A stretch of DNA of 64,000 bases from Himantopus leucocephalus (Eukaryota; Chordata; Aves; Charadriiformes; Recurvirostridae), in the NCBI GenBank assembly GCA_003993805.1, contig RSEF01000001.1, forward strand, positions 151,874,566-151,938,565. Reading direction: 5' to 3'. The notes beneath the pieces were generated by a model. The model was not told the origin of the DNA, searched no databases, and saw only the letters and a program-made list of their open reading frames with translations. The translations under genes and the position numbers were made by a program. Of the stretch, positions 48,112-61,717 are shown piece after piece. Every line of letters begins with the position of its first letter. Positions within the stretch are counted from its first letter, which is position 1.

Positions 48112-50096
48112 ATCTTTTCATCAGTATGCACAAACAGTTTGTTATTGCTGTTTACTGAAAGTGAAGTTCCAGAAATATCTGACAAATTACATATTTACGC
48201 ACATGAAAAGTTGGTTTCTATATGATATTTCCAATTCATTAGTGACCATTTCTATAATTTCACTCAGTAAATTCAATAAAGGTGGCCATATACTTTACAT
48301 GATCGGACAGAGGAACTGGTGGTTGACTAAGTAATTTCATAAACACATCAGAATCAGTAGCAATCAGGATCACTTACACTTCAGATAAATGATTTCCAAC
48401 ATATGAATTGGTCATCTGCTAATTCTGACAACTCCATATGTCACCCAGTGTTTCTTAATAGGATTTGAATAATAACCTAAGTGACTTCCTTAGCTCCCAT
48501 TAGTTTGTGACTGAAAGAAGTTATAAAAAGACTTAGTCCGAAGTATAAAAAAATAATTCTAATTAATTATTCACTGCATATCAGAAAGGCAATGTGGTGA
48601 TCCAGAGTCCAATGAAATCAATACAAACAAACCCATGAGATTGAGCAGGCTTTAGATAATGTTATGAATGAGGAATATCTTGTGTAGACACAGGTATCCT
48701 TAGTATGATACAGAAGGAGAAGAGCTCAGATGGTCGGTAAGGAGATAAGGTCTACTCACAGCCTTGCTCTGCCTCATTGTCTATCCAGTAGAAATACTGA
48801 GCAAGGTGCTCAATGGGAGTAAAGGTGCATTTATAGTAACATCTCTTATAATTTGCACTGTGCTTTGTTTGGAGCAAGGTGCGTGGTTGGTTTGGAGAGA
48901 GGTGACAGAGACAGAACTGTTGCTGACACCAGATGAAAGGCCTGTGCCATGAAGTGGCCTTTTTTCCAGGCAATGGAACAGGCATTAGATCTTCTGTCTC
49001 ATGTTTTGGCTGAAAATCTGCCAGCTGCATCACAGCAATTTTACATGTAGTTACATGAAGAAGGCCTCAACATCAACTTAACATTCGTTCCCAAGTTGAA
49101 ACCAAGAAACATTTTCCTCTTCTGAAAACACTGAGGTCCAAACTGTCTTTTGGTGTGACAGCTATTAATGTCCAAAATGACACTAATAAGCAGTGGTAAC
49201 TTTGTGGCTGTGTTGCTAAGTATACATACGTACCTGCCAACATATAAAGACAATGCAATTTATTCTGTGTAAGCTAGGTTTGTACATTCATTTTAGATGC
49301 CTACTGAGTACTATTTTAAAATATCCTAAAACATCCTAAACCAAAATGCTTGTATTTTCTTATGCAATCACAAATTTCCACCTGTTCTCCACATACCAGG
49401 AAGAGACCTGCAGGCTGCTTTTAAGAGGTGCAAAAAGCACGTAAGGACAGAAAGGTAGTTTTCGGTAGGCATATATGGCCTGCACGAAATGCCAGTGAAA
49501 GGCATTCCAAGGTTCACTCACAGAAAATGGCTTAACTATGTTCCTAAAAGAAAGAAATTGTGGTTCACAGACTAAATCGATTTACACATTAGTATGATAA
49601 ATTATTGTAACATCTAACATGCAAGTCAAAAATGAATGATACACAGTTTTCTGATTTCAGTGGTTTTAACTTGTTTTTTATAACCATGCTGATATAAGAT
49701 ATAAGAAAAAGCAAAAAAAACCCCAAACCCCGAACTATCCTAAACTATAATATATAAAGAAACAACAAGAGAAGGGGAATTTTTATATCTCTTTGAGGAA
49801 AATGGTTGTAATATTAACTGGAGGAGATGACTTTTAGTGCTTAAACTTTGCTTTTAGAGCAACTGTAAAACCCCTGAATACCCATCTACCTAGCATCTGG
49901 CTTCTGCTTCTTCAAAATTGCCTCCTGGAGATCCTTCATCGTATCTGTTAACTATTTGTGGACATCCTGGGTACATTTAAAATGCCATTGAATGCTTAGG
50001 CAATATTTAAATTGTTTCCTAAATCTAACAAAAAGATATTTTCATATCTAAGAAAAGGGAAAATCCTTTAATTTCAATCAAGTGAGTTACAAGATT
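48112..50096. other. AT-rich spacer, nothing recognised
   Basis: Ordinary DNA between the large gap and the next CR1. No gene or repeat recognised. Confidence 0.5.
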
Positions 50097-51041
50097 ATCA
50101 TGGGATCATGGAATTATAGAATGATTTGGGTTGGAATGATTTGGGTTGGAAGGAACCTTCAAAGATCATCTAGTTCAACACCCTACCATGGACAAAGACA
50201 CTTTTCACTAGATCAGGTTGCTCAAAGACCTATCTTACCTGACTTGAAACACTTACAGTGGCAGGACGTCCACAACCTCTCTGGGAAACCTGTTCCAGTG
50301 TCATCGTAAAAAATGTCCTCCTCATGTCCAATCTAAACCTACCTTCTTTCAGTTTAAAACCATTGCCCCTTGCCCTGTCACTACAGGCCCTGGTAAAAAG
50401 GCTTTCTCCACCTTTCTTATAAGCCCCTTTTCAGCACTGAAAGGCTGCAACAAGGTCTTCCTGGAGCCTTCTCCAGGCTGAACAACCCCGACTCAACTTT
50501 TATCCATAACAGAGGTGTTCCAGCCTTCTGATCATTTTCATGGCTCTCCTCTGGACCTGCTCCAACAGGCCTATGTCATTCTTGTGCTGGGGACCCCAGA
50601 GCTGGACACAGTACTCCAGGTGGGGTCTCACCAGGGCAGGGTACAGAGGGGGACAATCACTTTCCTTGACCTACTGACCTCCTTTTTATGCAGCCCAGGA
50701 TATGATTGANCCCAGAGCTGGACACAGTACTCCAGGTGGGGTCTCACCAGGGCATGGTACAGAGGGGGACAATCACTTGCCTTGACCTACTGACCTTCTT
50801 TTTATGCAGCCCAGGATATGATTGACTTTCTGGGATGCAAACTCACATTGCTGGCTCATGTCCAATTCTTCATTAACTAGTATCCCCAAGTCCCTCTCCA
50901 CAGGGCTGCTCTCAATCCATTCATCCCCCAGGCTGTATTGATACGGAGGATAGCCCCAAACCAGGCACAAGACCTTGCGCTTGATGATGTTGAACTTCAT
51001 GAGGTTCACACAGGCCCACATGTCAAACCTGTCAAGATAAA
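50097..51041 (-). mobile_element. CR1 LINE 3' portion (minus strand), with duplicated seam
   Basis: In minus orientation this covers the C-terminal part of the reverse transcriptase ORF (frame reading DEWIESSPVERDLGILVNEE and NHILGCIKRR, typical of CR1 ORF2), then the 3' UTR and tail near 50,100 (AGAATGATTTGGGTTGGAA on the plus strand). About 115 bp is present twice, before and after the N at 50,710, so the assembled length is inflated. Confidence 0.93.
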
Positions 51042-54000
51042 TTACCTCCAGGATAAGAAAGAAATAACATGAGTTTTGTGAGAGATTAAAGCTTTCTGGA
51101 CACTTGAAACATTTGAGATGTAGAAAATTGATAAAATTATATATTTTAATGCATATCTCATGCATATCTTTATGCAGCAAGTGTTCCATAAATCGTTTCC
51201 TGTTGGAGTTCTGTTGCTCTTAGAGGCAAGGTCAAATGTGGAATCTGCTGATCAGGTCCAACCTGTTCATAAGATGTATAGAAAGTTTTGATACCTTTAG
51301 TATCACCTTAACAGGAGAACAACAGTAAATCAGGGAGATAAGATAAATAAAATATTCCTGAAGTGATCTTAATTTAAGACAGCTGTGCATATTCATTTTT
51401 TAAGTGCATCACTTTTGGTTGGTTGGTTGGTTCAGGGACTTTTTTTTTTCTATTTTTTGTTTCAATTTCTGTGTTGTTGTTTTTTTGTTATGGATAAATG
51501 TTTTTGTATGCATCTTATTCTGGCATCAGCTAAGTGGGATTTAAGATGAACAGACAAAAGCATAGCATTGCTTAGCTTGTTGACAAATCTGTAAACCCTG
51601 AGAAACGTAAACAAACGTTTCATTTCCCAGCATGTTTTCCACTGTATCAAGAGAGTCTTGGAGGGATTCACTGTCTCATGAACAGGTTGCAGAAAAAGAG
51701 CTGGTATCATAAAGTCAGGGGAGATAGTTGTTTCTTCCAATGGTCATTGTAATGTTGGTGACTTTATGACAAGTGACATTAGATTATTTGGACTTTGGGT
51801 TCGAGCCTCTACTCTAAATATGTTGACTTGAATTTGTCTTGGCAAATAGCAGGAAAACCACTAGCATATGAGTACTTCTGGAGCAGCTGGTGGTTCAATT
51901 TACTGTAAATGCATTGGCAAGGCCTTGGTTTTGTAACCTGCAGATGAATTTTAGAATCTGTTGAACGGAAAAATATTTCACTCAGTATCTAGAGCTAGTG
52001 TAACAGTGTTGCTATTAGAAAAAAATATGCTTTGCTTTACTTTCCTTGCAGTTATCTGAACCAAAAGTTGGAGTTCCATATGGTTTGCAGAACCTGTCAA
52101 AAAGACAAAGCTCACATGGAGCTCAAGTAACACCTAGGAGTTATGAGAATCAGAACTTAGATGTAATTCCTAATCCACTTCCCAGGGAATGACCTTTGGT
52201 TTTTTGGTAGGATAAGCAAACATATAATCCGCTCAGCAGTTACAGTGAGGTTCAGATCTATGTTTAGATATTTATGTTTAAGTATCTACAGAAGACATAT
52301 CTACATGTGAAGGGCATATCTAAACACCTGTTGTAGCTAATGCAAATCAATCAATATAGTTAGTAAAGTCTGGAGTACTGTTCCTAAATAGAGTCATGTG
52401 TTCATTCAGCTAAATTATCCTCTATATTTCATTGTGATCAGCAAGACTAGAGAATTCTTCATTCTTGGAACATATGAATGACTCAGAAAAGCTCCTGTTT
52501 GTCATCGAGTGTCAGAGCACTGAATGCAGTAATAGGTCTTAATGGCCTCGACCTCAAGGCAAGATACTCTCTTATCTAGATTGGGTAGAATAAGATCTTA
52601 CGCTTCAGCAACTAGGTAGAAAACTATGCTGAGGTGTCCAGTGCTGGGCTGAATCAAACCCTTAGTCTAAATTTGCCAACAAGTTCCATTTAACAAAGAA
52701 ATAGGCATCTCCAGAAATGTATGTCATCCTAAAATGTGTGTCCAAATTATATGGTATAAATCACTTTCTGGAAGTGACAAATTCTCCTTATTCACCAACT
52801 GTGAAATCTGGATCTGCATTTACTTGCCTAAACACAGGCTTGCTATGTCATTTTGGGCACTGTGGGATACTAGACCTATAGCTGATGCTCTGGGAGGACT
52901 TTGGCTCCCCTAGTTTGTCTTGTGTCTCACTTGGATCTGCCAGAAGTGTGGAGATGACTAGGATACCCTAAAAATTTTCAGATGGCACAAGGTGACAATA
53001 TTTTTTTTTTCCCCACAAATGAATCCTGACATCATTGTCTGTCTTAATCTACAGATTTCTTAAAAACTAATGTAAAGTCAGATGAAACCTGGTTTATATA
53101 CACAGAGCATAAATAGCCCTTGGAATAGATCAGGAAAAGACGTAAAGAAGGCCTCAGAAAAAAGTTCAATACTGCATATTGATGTTAATCAAAAAGATTT
53201 CATTGTTCTGCCTCTGTCACCTGTGTTTCAATAGAATTTTTTTTTTACCTTTATATTCTTCTGCAAACCCTCTGTACTGTGGGTTTGCAGTCACAGATGG
53301 TCAACAGAGATTTTCCTCAACTTCTGTCTATTTTGTGGTCTCAGAATCATGTATTTGCCATCTGAACATTCCAGAGCTGTAGGGGAACAATGGCCTTTCT
53401 TGCCTCCCCAAACAGCTCGAATAAAACCCACCAAACCAATCTAAGATTCAGCAACTGTTGCCATCAATCACCAAAGCCAGCTGTTTGTTCTGATTCTATG
53501 GGGTTGAGAAACTGCTTTAGTTTTTTGTTACTATCTTGGCCTGAAAAATACCACAGTCAAAACCAAAATCATATCATTAATTAAATTATATGTTCCTAAT
53601 TAACTTCTGTTCTGTCTACCTCTACAATTTACTTGACTTTCCTCATATACTTGCTGGAGTACAAATTGAGTTGGTTGGATTATAATCCATCATTTCAAGG
53701 GTTCAAAACGCTAATTTTGCAAAATTATCCATGTAATTTTCATTTCAGTTCCATTGTGTATGTGTATTTTCAGGAGAGCTCTACTAAACCACCATATTCT
53801 AACTTTTTTAAAATGGAGGGGAAGGGAATAATCTGCATACTCTATTCACTACTATCTGCTTTAGTCATCCTTGGGTGACTATAAAATGTAAATTAAAATT
53901 ATTATTACATTCTAATACATCTTCAAATTTTATGAAAGGAAGCTTTTAATTATAAATAAAGTAACAAGCGCAATATCTTCCAAAGATCAGTTAATTAGAA

Positions 54001-57000
54001 TTTCATTATAATGTCTTTTTTCTGTTTTGGAAGTAAACCAAGTCTGTTTATGACTTGTCTAAAAAACAATTACACATTGTATTAGAAATTGACTTCATAA
54101 TATCTTTCAAACAAAACTACTCTGAAGTAGTACTCTGACATTTTAAGCATTTTCTATTAATTTTTCTTGTTCTAATTTTTCACATTATTTTCTTTGTTGA
54201 AGGATTAGATACTGTGTTTTCTGTTCCAGCTTTTTCTTTATCCACACAAATCCAAAAGGACTAAGTTGTTTTCTTTTCTAATACTCTTTAAAGGAAGAAC
54301 AGGGACTAGCCTTCACCATGCATTTTAAGTAGTAAAACTCTTAGCCCAATGATGCTCTAGTAGTTCAGCATGCTTCTGGCTGTGTCCCCCAGGATAGCAG
54401 AACTGTGGATGAACCAGAAAAGCTTCACCATGCATTAGAAAAATAAAAGCACTTGTATGTCTTTATCAACATCAAATAAGGGTGCATTTGTCTTCACAGC
54501 CAAGATTTTAATGCCCTGAAGAGAAAGTAGTTCCTAAAAATAAATGTATCTTTATATCAACACAATTCAAGTTAGTCAACTTGAATGTTTAGCTGAGGGC
54601 CTGCAGAAGATAAAAGTCTCATGCGAGCACACTGCTCTGTGCTTTGAAAATAAAATTCAAACATTGTTTCCGGTGTGTGAATTGTTGACCTTTCTCAAAA
54701 TTCAGACTGCTAATTTCCTGCTTGCAAAATATAAAGTAGAAAATGCTTCAAGTTGAAGAATTTTTAAATCTCTCTACTGATCTTTATTTAAAAGGCAAAT
54801 AAATTTGATGCCAGGTATATACAATAATACATGAGTCTACATATTTCATGAACAGAAAAACCCATAAACACAACAGTTCTCACGTACAGTGAACAAGAAG
54901 GGAAAAAGAAGAAAAAGAGGAAAAAGAAGTGTGTGCAACCATGATATAAATAGTCAATGTCGTGGTATTTGCAGGGAGCTACAGCCCTCTCACCGTCTTT
55001 TTTTGACATTCCACAGGAGACTTTTTTCTGGGTGGAAGGGTTCCTCATCTTACAGTTTGCCACTCCATGTGGGTTAGCCATAGGTCTTGTCCATCATCTC
55101 TGAATGATTCCCTACCAGCTTTAAAAGAGGCAGCAGTTGCCAGAATATGCCATAGGATGATCTCTTCAGCCTCCAGGGAGTTTTATGAGGTAACATATTT
55201 AGCTCAGCTTATTTTCATCACCACTATGACAAGGACTTTCAGCTGTGGACTAAACATTTTCTCAAAATTTGGGTGATGTATTTATGTTTGTCTATCACAT
55301 TGATTACACTGAAAGCCTAAATAATGAGCTTTGACACAACACCTACATTTTAGACGTCAAAAGTTAGGCAACATGAATCCTACTCAAAGTGATTAACTGC
55401 TATACTCCAAGCTAAGTGTTCTCAAAATATGAATTGTGCCTCATCCATCATATATAAAGGTGAAGTTATGTGTACAAAGTCTAGGTGTATCCTTATTCTT
55501 CCCTTGCTCTGAGCCAACCCAAAGCCTTATGGTACCAATGTATACGTTTGGGATGTTTGGGATAGACTTCATAATAATCTGGCTGTATAATTTATAAATG
55601 GCTCAGAAAACTGGCTAAGTAATCTTCTAAATATATTCGATTAGACACTTATGTTTACCGCACAATCTCCTTAAAATTAGTATTTTTGTGTTTTCAATTT
55701 AAACGAAAGTGGGGCAACAGATTGTGTATGGAACAAGCAAAATTTTGGGGAAAGAGCATAAATTCATTGAAAAACAAATCCAATTTCAGCAGAATCATAA
55801 CATCCCTCTCCACCTGCCAAAAAAAAAAACAAACCCTCAACAAAAAAACAACTCCAAACCTCCCACTAACCAAAACCCCACCAACGCTTCTTGTTAGGGT
55901 TTTTTTCTTGCCAAGTTTCATATGCATATTTATCAATATTTTGCCATTAAACTTGAAAACCATAGTGATGCTTATTAAAACTTGTAGCTAAGTGATTTTA
56001 TTCACACTTTAAAAAAATCAGCTACATTAATACAGAGTTTACTGGGTTTACTGGGTTAAGGACCTGATCTAAATCCTGGAAAATGCTACATAATGTAGAA
56101 AGTTGTACAAAGCCAAAGTGAACATAACAGGGAGCTGATAAGCAAATGTTTTAAATATTAATGTTTGTCTTCTCTTATTGTATTAACAGCTACATGAATA
56201 ACCACATATTTAACACTTCTTTTTTTCTGTATGTGACATATTGTGCACAAACAATATCTATTTGTTGTGTTCTTTCTGATACAATCTGAAGGCAGAACAG
56301 CTAAAGCTATGATTTCATCAGTTCTCAAACTATGCATGATTAAGCTTGCTCAGGATTTTGATGCAAGACTTCTAGGGAAAACTCATGAAATGCGGAGCAT
56401 GGTATTAATGGTTTTGTGAGCTGTGATCTTCCCACTCACAAAAGTGCTGGACCAACTGGTAATTATTCTATGGAGATTCTGAAAGGGTTCTCTTTCAAAG
56501 AACACAGATAATTCTGGACCTGGGTTTTGATGGATTATTAACCTTTGTGTCCTTATCAAATTCTGGGTAGTTATTTGTTCTGTTTATTCTTGCTTAATTT
56601 TTAAGATTTTCAATGTATATAAACTTTCTCCTAAATCACTACACTACACAGTTGCTACATAATTACTTCTCAGAGGGACTATATGTATGGAAGTAGACCT
56701 GCTCCTCCGATTTCCACTCAAAGATACTACGAAGTTTCAAAACATTTATGAAAATGGAATCACCCCATTGCATTTTAAACCTAAAAATAAGATAAAAAAA
56801 GATGATCAAACAGGCAAAGATGCAAAAATCAGAAAAACTTTCCTCATTAATAACTTTTCTCACCTTTTATCTATTAGACTCTGTCTAATGTGTTTATTTC
56901 ACATTGTTTGATACTTTAAACTTCCTCCACAATCTTAAGCATTTGCTTTTTTTCTGTTTTAAGAATATTTTTCTCTTTCAGTTACTTCCCAGTTTTTATT

Positions 57001-60000
57001 TTTATATTTTATGCTATATACTTGCTGACGTCTGCTTTATTCTTATGTCCAGTTTGACTTTCTACCTTTTGTCCACACATCCCTGTATTTTGTTTTATAT
57101 GATAATGATCGGATCTTAAGTATTTACTCATATTATTATGGAAAAACTATTTTCTCACAAAGGTAGATAAAGCACCTTTTGTCAAGAAGCAAACCCTTTT
57201 CACTCATACTCATTTTATGAGTATCAAGGTATCTTTCTCTTAGTTGTAATATGCATATGCATAACAGTCTATGCATACCTGTCTTTGAAGTCCTTTCTAT
57301 AACTCCAGGAAGGTGCTTACATTCTATTTCCTTTGGGAGGAATCACAGAATTTTCAGTTCTGTGTTATTGGTGAAAAAACCTATGTGGGACTCAATGCCT
57401 ACAGATAAAGGTTAAAAGGCTCTTGTTCCTTATACTTACTGGTAATACCATGTCCTTTAAGCTGATTTGTATGTTTCGGCGTAACACAGTTTAACATACT
57501 CATCAGCTCTGATGTGGATAGCAGAATCTACACCATGATGTTCTGAAACTGTTTTGAATGAAATAAAATTGTTCACATGATTTCTAAAGTTTCTAAAGTC
57601 AAGTAAAATAAGCAACATTTTTTTCAAAGTAATTTATGTTAAATTCTTGAAATTATAAAATGAGCAGTAAATGCAAGCAATGTGCATTCAAATCCTGAAT
57701 TTCCTTTTTTACCTGATACTGATTGAAGTTAGTGGGAATCGTCCCGCGCAGATGAATGTGATCCTTTCCTCAATTTATGTTGTACAGTATAGATTGCTTA
57801 GATGTCTTTAAAACATATTTCAGAGGGAGATTTATTTTTCTTTGCTATAGGAAACACAGCAGGTTTTGCGTGGATTACTACTAACCCAACAGCCTGGGCT
57901 CTTCTGGGATATGGGGCTTATATGTGTGTATTTGTGTGCACGTGTGTACAGAAACAAATATGAGAAATACTTGTCTCAGAGTCTTTGATTCCACGGTCTT
58001 ACTACTCCAGTACAGTGAGAAAAAAAAATCTTGATTAAGGGCTGTAGATCACAGCCACATGGCCACTCTACAAACAGAATAAAAAATGATCAATTTCTTA
58101 ACTGCTACATAACCACACCTATTCCTAGGTCTAGAAAATCTTTGTGCTACTACTTAAAGAGAAACAGCTATTTCATACAAGGGACTAAGGAGATCTAGTA
58201 CTTAAATACAAAAGGAAAAGCAAGTAACAACAGAAAACACAAACCTTTTGAGAGTTTGCAACTTACTTCACAATGTGTGGAAGTAAACTTTGCGTTTACA
58301 AGTGAATAACCTATGAAATAAAAGCACCTGAAACACCACTTGTGAATTTGATGTCATTTCTTTCAGATAGACTGTCAAAGCACCAGCAAAATAATTTCTC
58401 TGGGGAAATGCCAAAGTTACATATACCGCAGGTTCAAGAAAGAAATACATAAATAAAATTAATGCAAGCATATGTAAATTAAGAAATTTATTTATGTGTC
58501 TGAGGATATAATGCTCTGTCAGTGACACACCATGTCAACTTATTCCTGTTTGTCATCCAGGGTAAAATAAATCTGCTTCTTTCTCCTTCTGTCATTCATC
58601 TTTTTTGACAAGTAACATTGCAAACAAGTGTGTCAGTCAAGGAGGGTGGTACATGTGTCTTGTCACTCCATTGGCACTCTAAATAATACAACGGCTGCAA
58701 GTAAGAAAGATAATTGCCAATATCAGAATTTGGATATGTGTAACATAAACTGAACCTAGGTGAGGGTTGCAGACAGCTAGGAACTGCAAGGAAAAGAATC
58801 ACTTGTGTTGCCCACATTCATAAACAAGTTTTCTAAGTACTGTAATTAGGGTAAATTAAAAGCATATTGTTGATGGTTTGGGTTTTGGTGGTTTTTTTTT
58901 GTTTTATTTTCCATTTGATAACTTTTTAGTTTATAGCAAACTGCCAGCATCTACAGTAAAGTGAGATGAATGTCACCTGGAGAAACTGGGAAATTGTAGT
59001 AATGAGAATACACCCATAGAAGAAACATGCACTGTGCAAAAAAATACTAATGTAAGAGACTCTAACTAAATTAATGTAGAGGGAGAAATGCTACCTATAA
59101 AAATTGCTACTACTGTAGTATAATCGTTTAGGAAGTCAGTTTTGTAGCATGTTGTTTATTGTTGGTTTTATTCAGCTGTCCAACTTTAAAGAAAGAAATA
59201 AAGAATTTTATAAATATACTTTTTGAAATCCCTTGTTGTCTGCTCTCCTCTTCCTCAGGTAATACCTAGATGGACTGCATTTATTGTATTCATATTCAAT
59301 GCAAAACTTTTTAAATCTAGTATCTATACAGATCACTTTTCAGATGTTGTTGCATTATTTGAATGAAATCTGAACTCCTTACCAGCACTGTTGTGAAGCT
59401 CATAATTTATTACTGTTTGCCACATATGTAACATCTTTTTCAAATATCTATAACAATCACTGCCTTATCTGTATTTTTTTTTCTCAAACCCCTTTTTGTT
59501 TCTTGACAAGTTTTCATGCTTTTTAAGAAGGACGGAATACTAATGTAAATAGCGAACAATTTTTATAAGTCAAAGAGACTGTGGATACCAATGAGCTCCC
59601 AAATACATTATTCATACACAGGATTTAAAATTACAGAAATCAAATGGTTTGATCATTCAAAAATATTTGCAGCTTTAATTACACTTTAAAACATTATTTA
59701 TTTCAAAAATGGTGTGGAAAGTATCTGAGGGTCTCCGGCAGATGAAGGAATTATTCTTGTTCTGGCTTATTAAAAAAATAATCTAAGTAGCTGATCATGT
59801 TGAAAAGAATAATTACAATGGCAACTGCATTAACAATCTGAAGTTTTCATTCTGTTCCTGCAGATTTTATTGTATCTCTGTCATTAAGCCATTTTGAATC
59901 AATAGCTAGAAGTGGAAAAATTCTCTGATCTCAGATTCTCTCTCACCATGATGTAAATTGCCAGTGACTCATAATTCAACTGGAGTACTCCTTCAAGGAG

Positions 60001-61044
60001 AAACTACACATATCCAGAACCCAAGTACTAAGAAAGTATTTCAGAAGTATAAAATGTAAATCATAGCGATTTGTTGCAAAAAAAAAGTTAATTGCAAAAA
60101 AAAACTTAATTACAGAAAAAAAACAAAAAAAACGAAAACCCCCAAAACAGAGCTGCAATCAAACATCAGAAATGAATGTGTTAGCTCAAGTCCATTTGAA
60201 AAGTGCTGAAATTCCACAGTTCAGCGCTTCTTGATAGTTGATTTTGTGTCAAAGTGTGATAAACCAGGTAACCTTAGATTTTCTAGATTCAGTGCATGCC
60301 TTCCACTTTGATTGCCATTTACAAACAAATGCCAACTCCCTGTAACTCGATGACTGATTCTCAGGATCTGGCGTCAGAATATCCAAGAATTCATGGATGG
60401 TGGACATTTCTAGACGGTTCAAACACTTTCTGCATCTGATAAATGTAAATTATTTGCCACATTTTATTAGTAAGGAAGATGCACAAAATATGCAGCTATA
60501 TGAACCTCTCAGACATACTTATAAATTTCAGGTTTGTTCACAGGTGTCTCCATTAAAGTGTCACTTTACAATCACTCAACCAGGGCCCAGTTGTGAAAGT
60601 ATAACCAGCTCGTCATGACATATGGACTAAATTCACCAGTATTCACTATCTACTTCACAAAATTGTCTAAGGATTCAACCAGAATGCAACAAATCTGTCC
60701 TGAGAACTGTACTCCACTTCAGTATTGTTCTAATTAGCGATACACTCTTCTGTATAACATTCAAGTATCATTCTCATTTATATCAGATGGAATGTAATCT
60801 TGCTGGAAACCGTGTTCCTTATTAAGATTAAAATTGAAATTCTTTGAATTTTCACATCTACGTTTCCAGTATTGCAATTATCTGCTTGAGGCCAACATTA
60901 AATATTAATTTCAAATTACTGTTTAAAAGAAATTCTATAAAAATTCAATGATAGATGAAAGTTTGAACACAAAGGTAAGGATAATTATGTTCTTCAAAAG
61001 CAGTATTTAGTGATAAGTGCCTTTATTTGAGCAAATAGTATTCC
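51042..61044. other. Gene-poor AT-rich DNA
   Basis: About 10 kb of AT-rich sequence with poly-A/T and G/T-rich low-complexity runs (for example GGTTGGTTGGTTGG at about 51,419 and GGTTTGGGTTTTGG near 58,877). No exon, RNA gene or repeat family was recognised. Confidence 0.5.
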
Positions 61045-61717
61045 AAATTATTATTGGGGTTGCAGTCAGTTCATAACACTTCACTTCTGCTTCTCTTTCG
61101 TCCTCACACTCTTCCCCTGCTACAGCATGTGGTCCCTGCCAAAGCATACAGTCCTTCAGGAACAGAATTCTCCAGCATGGGTCCCCCATTGGCAATATTT
61201 CCTGACAGAAACCTATTCCTGCATGTGCTTCTCTCTACAGATTGTAGCTTCTGCCAAGAGCCTGCTTCAGCATGGGGTCTCTATGGGCTGCAGCTTTCTT
61301 CAGGACACATCCACCCACACTGTTGTAGTGTCCGGCATGGGCTGCAGGGTGGAAATCTGCTGTCATGGTCCTCCATGGGCTGCAGGGAGACTGCTTCACT
61401 GTGGACTTCCCCATGGGCTGTAGGGGAATCTATGTTCTGGTGCATGGGAAACCATCTCCTCCTTCTTCTCTGACCTTGATGTCTGCAGGGATGTTTCTCT
61501 CACGTTTTCTTACAGCTACTGCACAGTGTTTTTTACAATTTCATAAATATGTTACACAGAGGTGTCACCAGTGTCACTGATGGTCTCAGCTTTGGCCAAC
61601 AGTGGGTCTGTTTTGGAGCCAGTTGGGACTAGCTTTGTCTGTCACAGAGACAGACGCTGATCTCTTCTCACAGAGGTCACCCTTGCAGCACCTCCTTGCT
61701 GCGCAAAACCAATACCA
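61045..61717 (-). mobile_element. Partial avian LTR (minus strand), same family as the one at 20,520
   Basis: On the minus strand it begins near 61,717 with GGTATTGGTTTTGCGCAGCA and continues with TCTGTGAGAAGAGATCAG, CCAACTGGCTCCAAAACAG and ACCCACTGTTGGCCAAAGC. A tract of GC-rich short repeats built on CCCATGG/GCTGCAG follows, ending near AGTGTTATGAACTGACTGCA. The order of motifs parallels the fragment at 20,520. The 3' terminal part of the LTR is missing. Open frames here are by-products of the GC-rich repeats. Confidence 0.75.

Noticed and set aside
47082..48225. Three apparent ORFs of 347-375 codons
   Set aside because: They are the 1,000-N gap read as open sequence.
51798..51812. tRNA T-loop-like GGGTTCGAGCC
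   Set aside because: No acceptor stem, D-arm or anticodon arm at the right spacing upstream.
57340..57365. Possible CR1 tail (GGAATCACAGAATTTTCAG)
   Set aside because: Only about 20 bp match and no further CR1 sequence follows.
61054..61580. Open frames of 98 and 139 codons
   Set aside because: They fall in the GC-rich repeat tract of an LTR fragment on the opposite strand.
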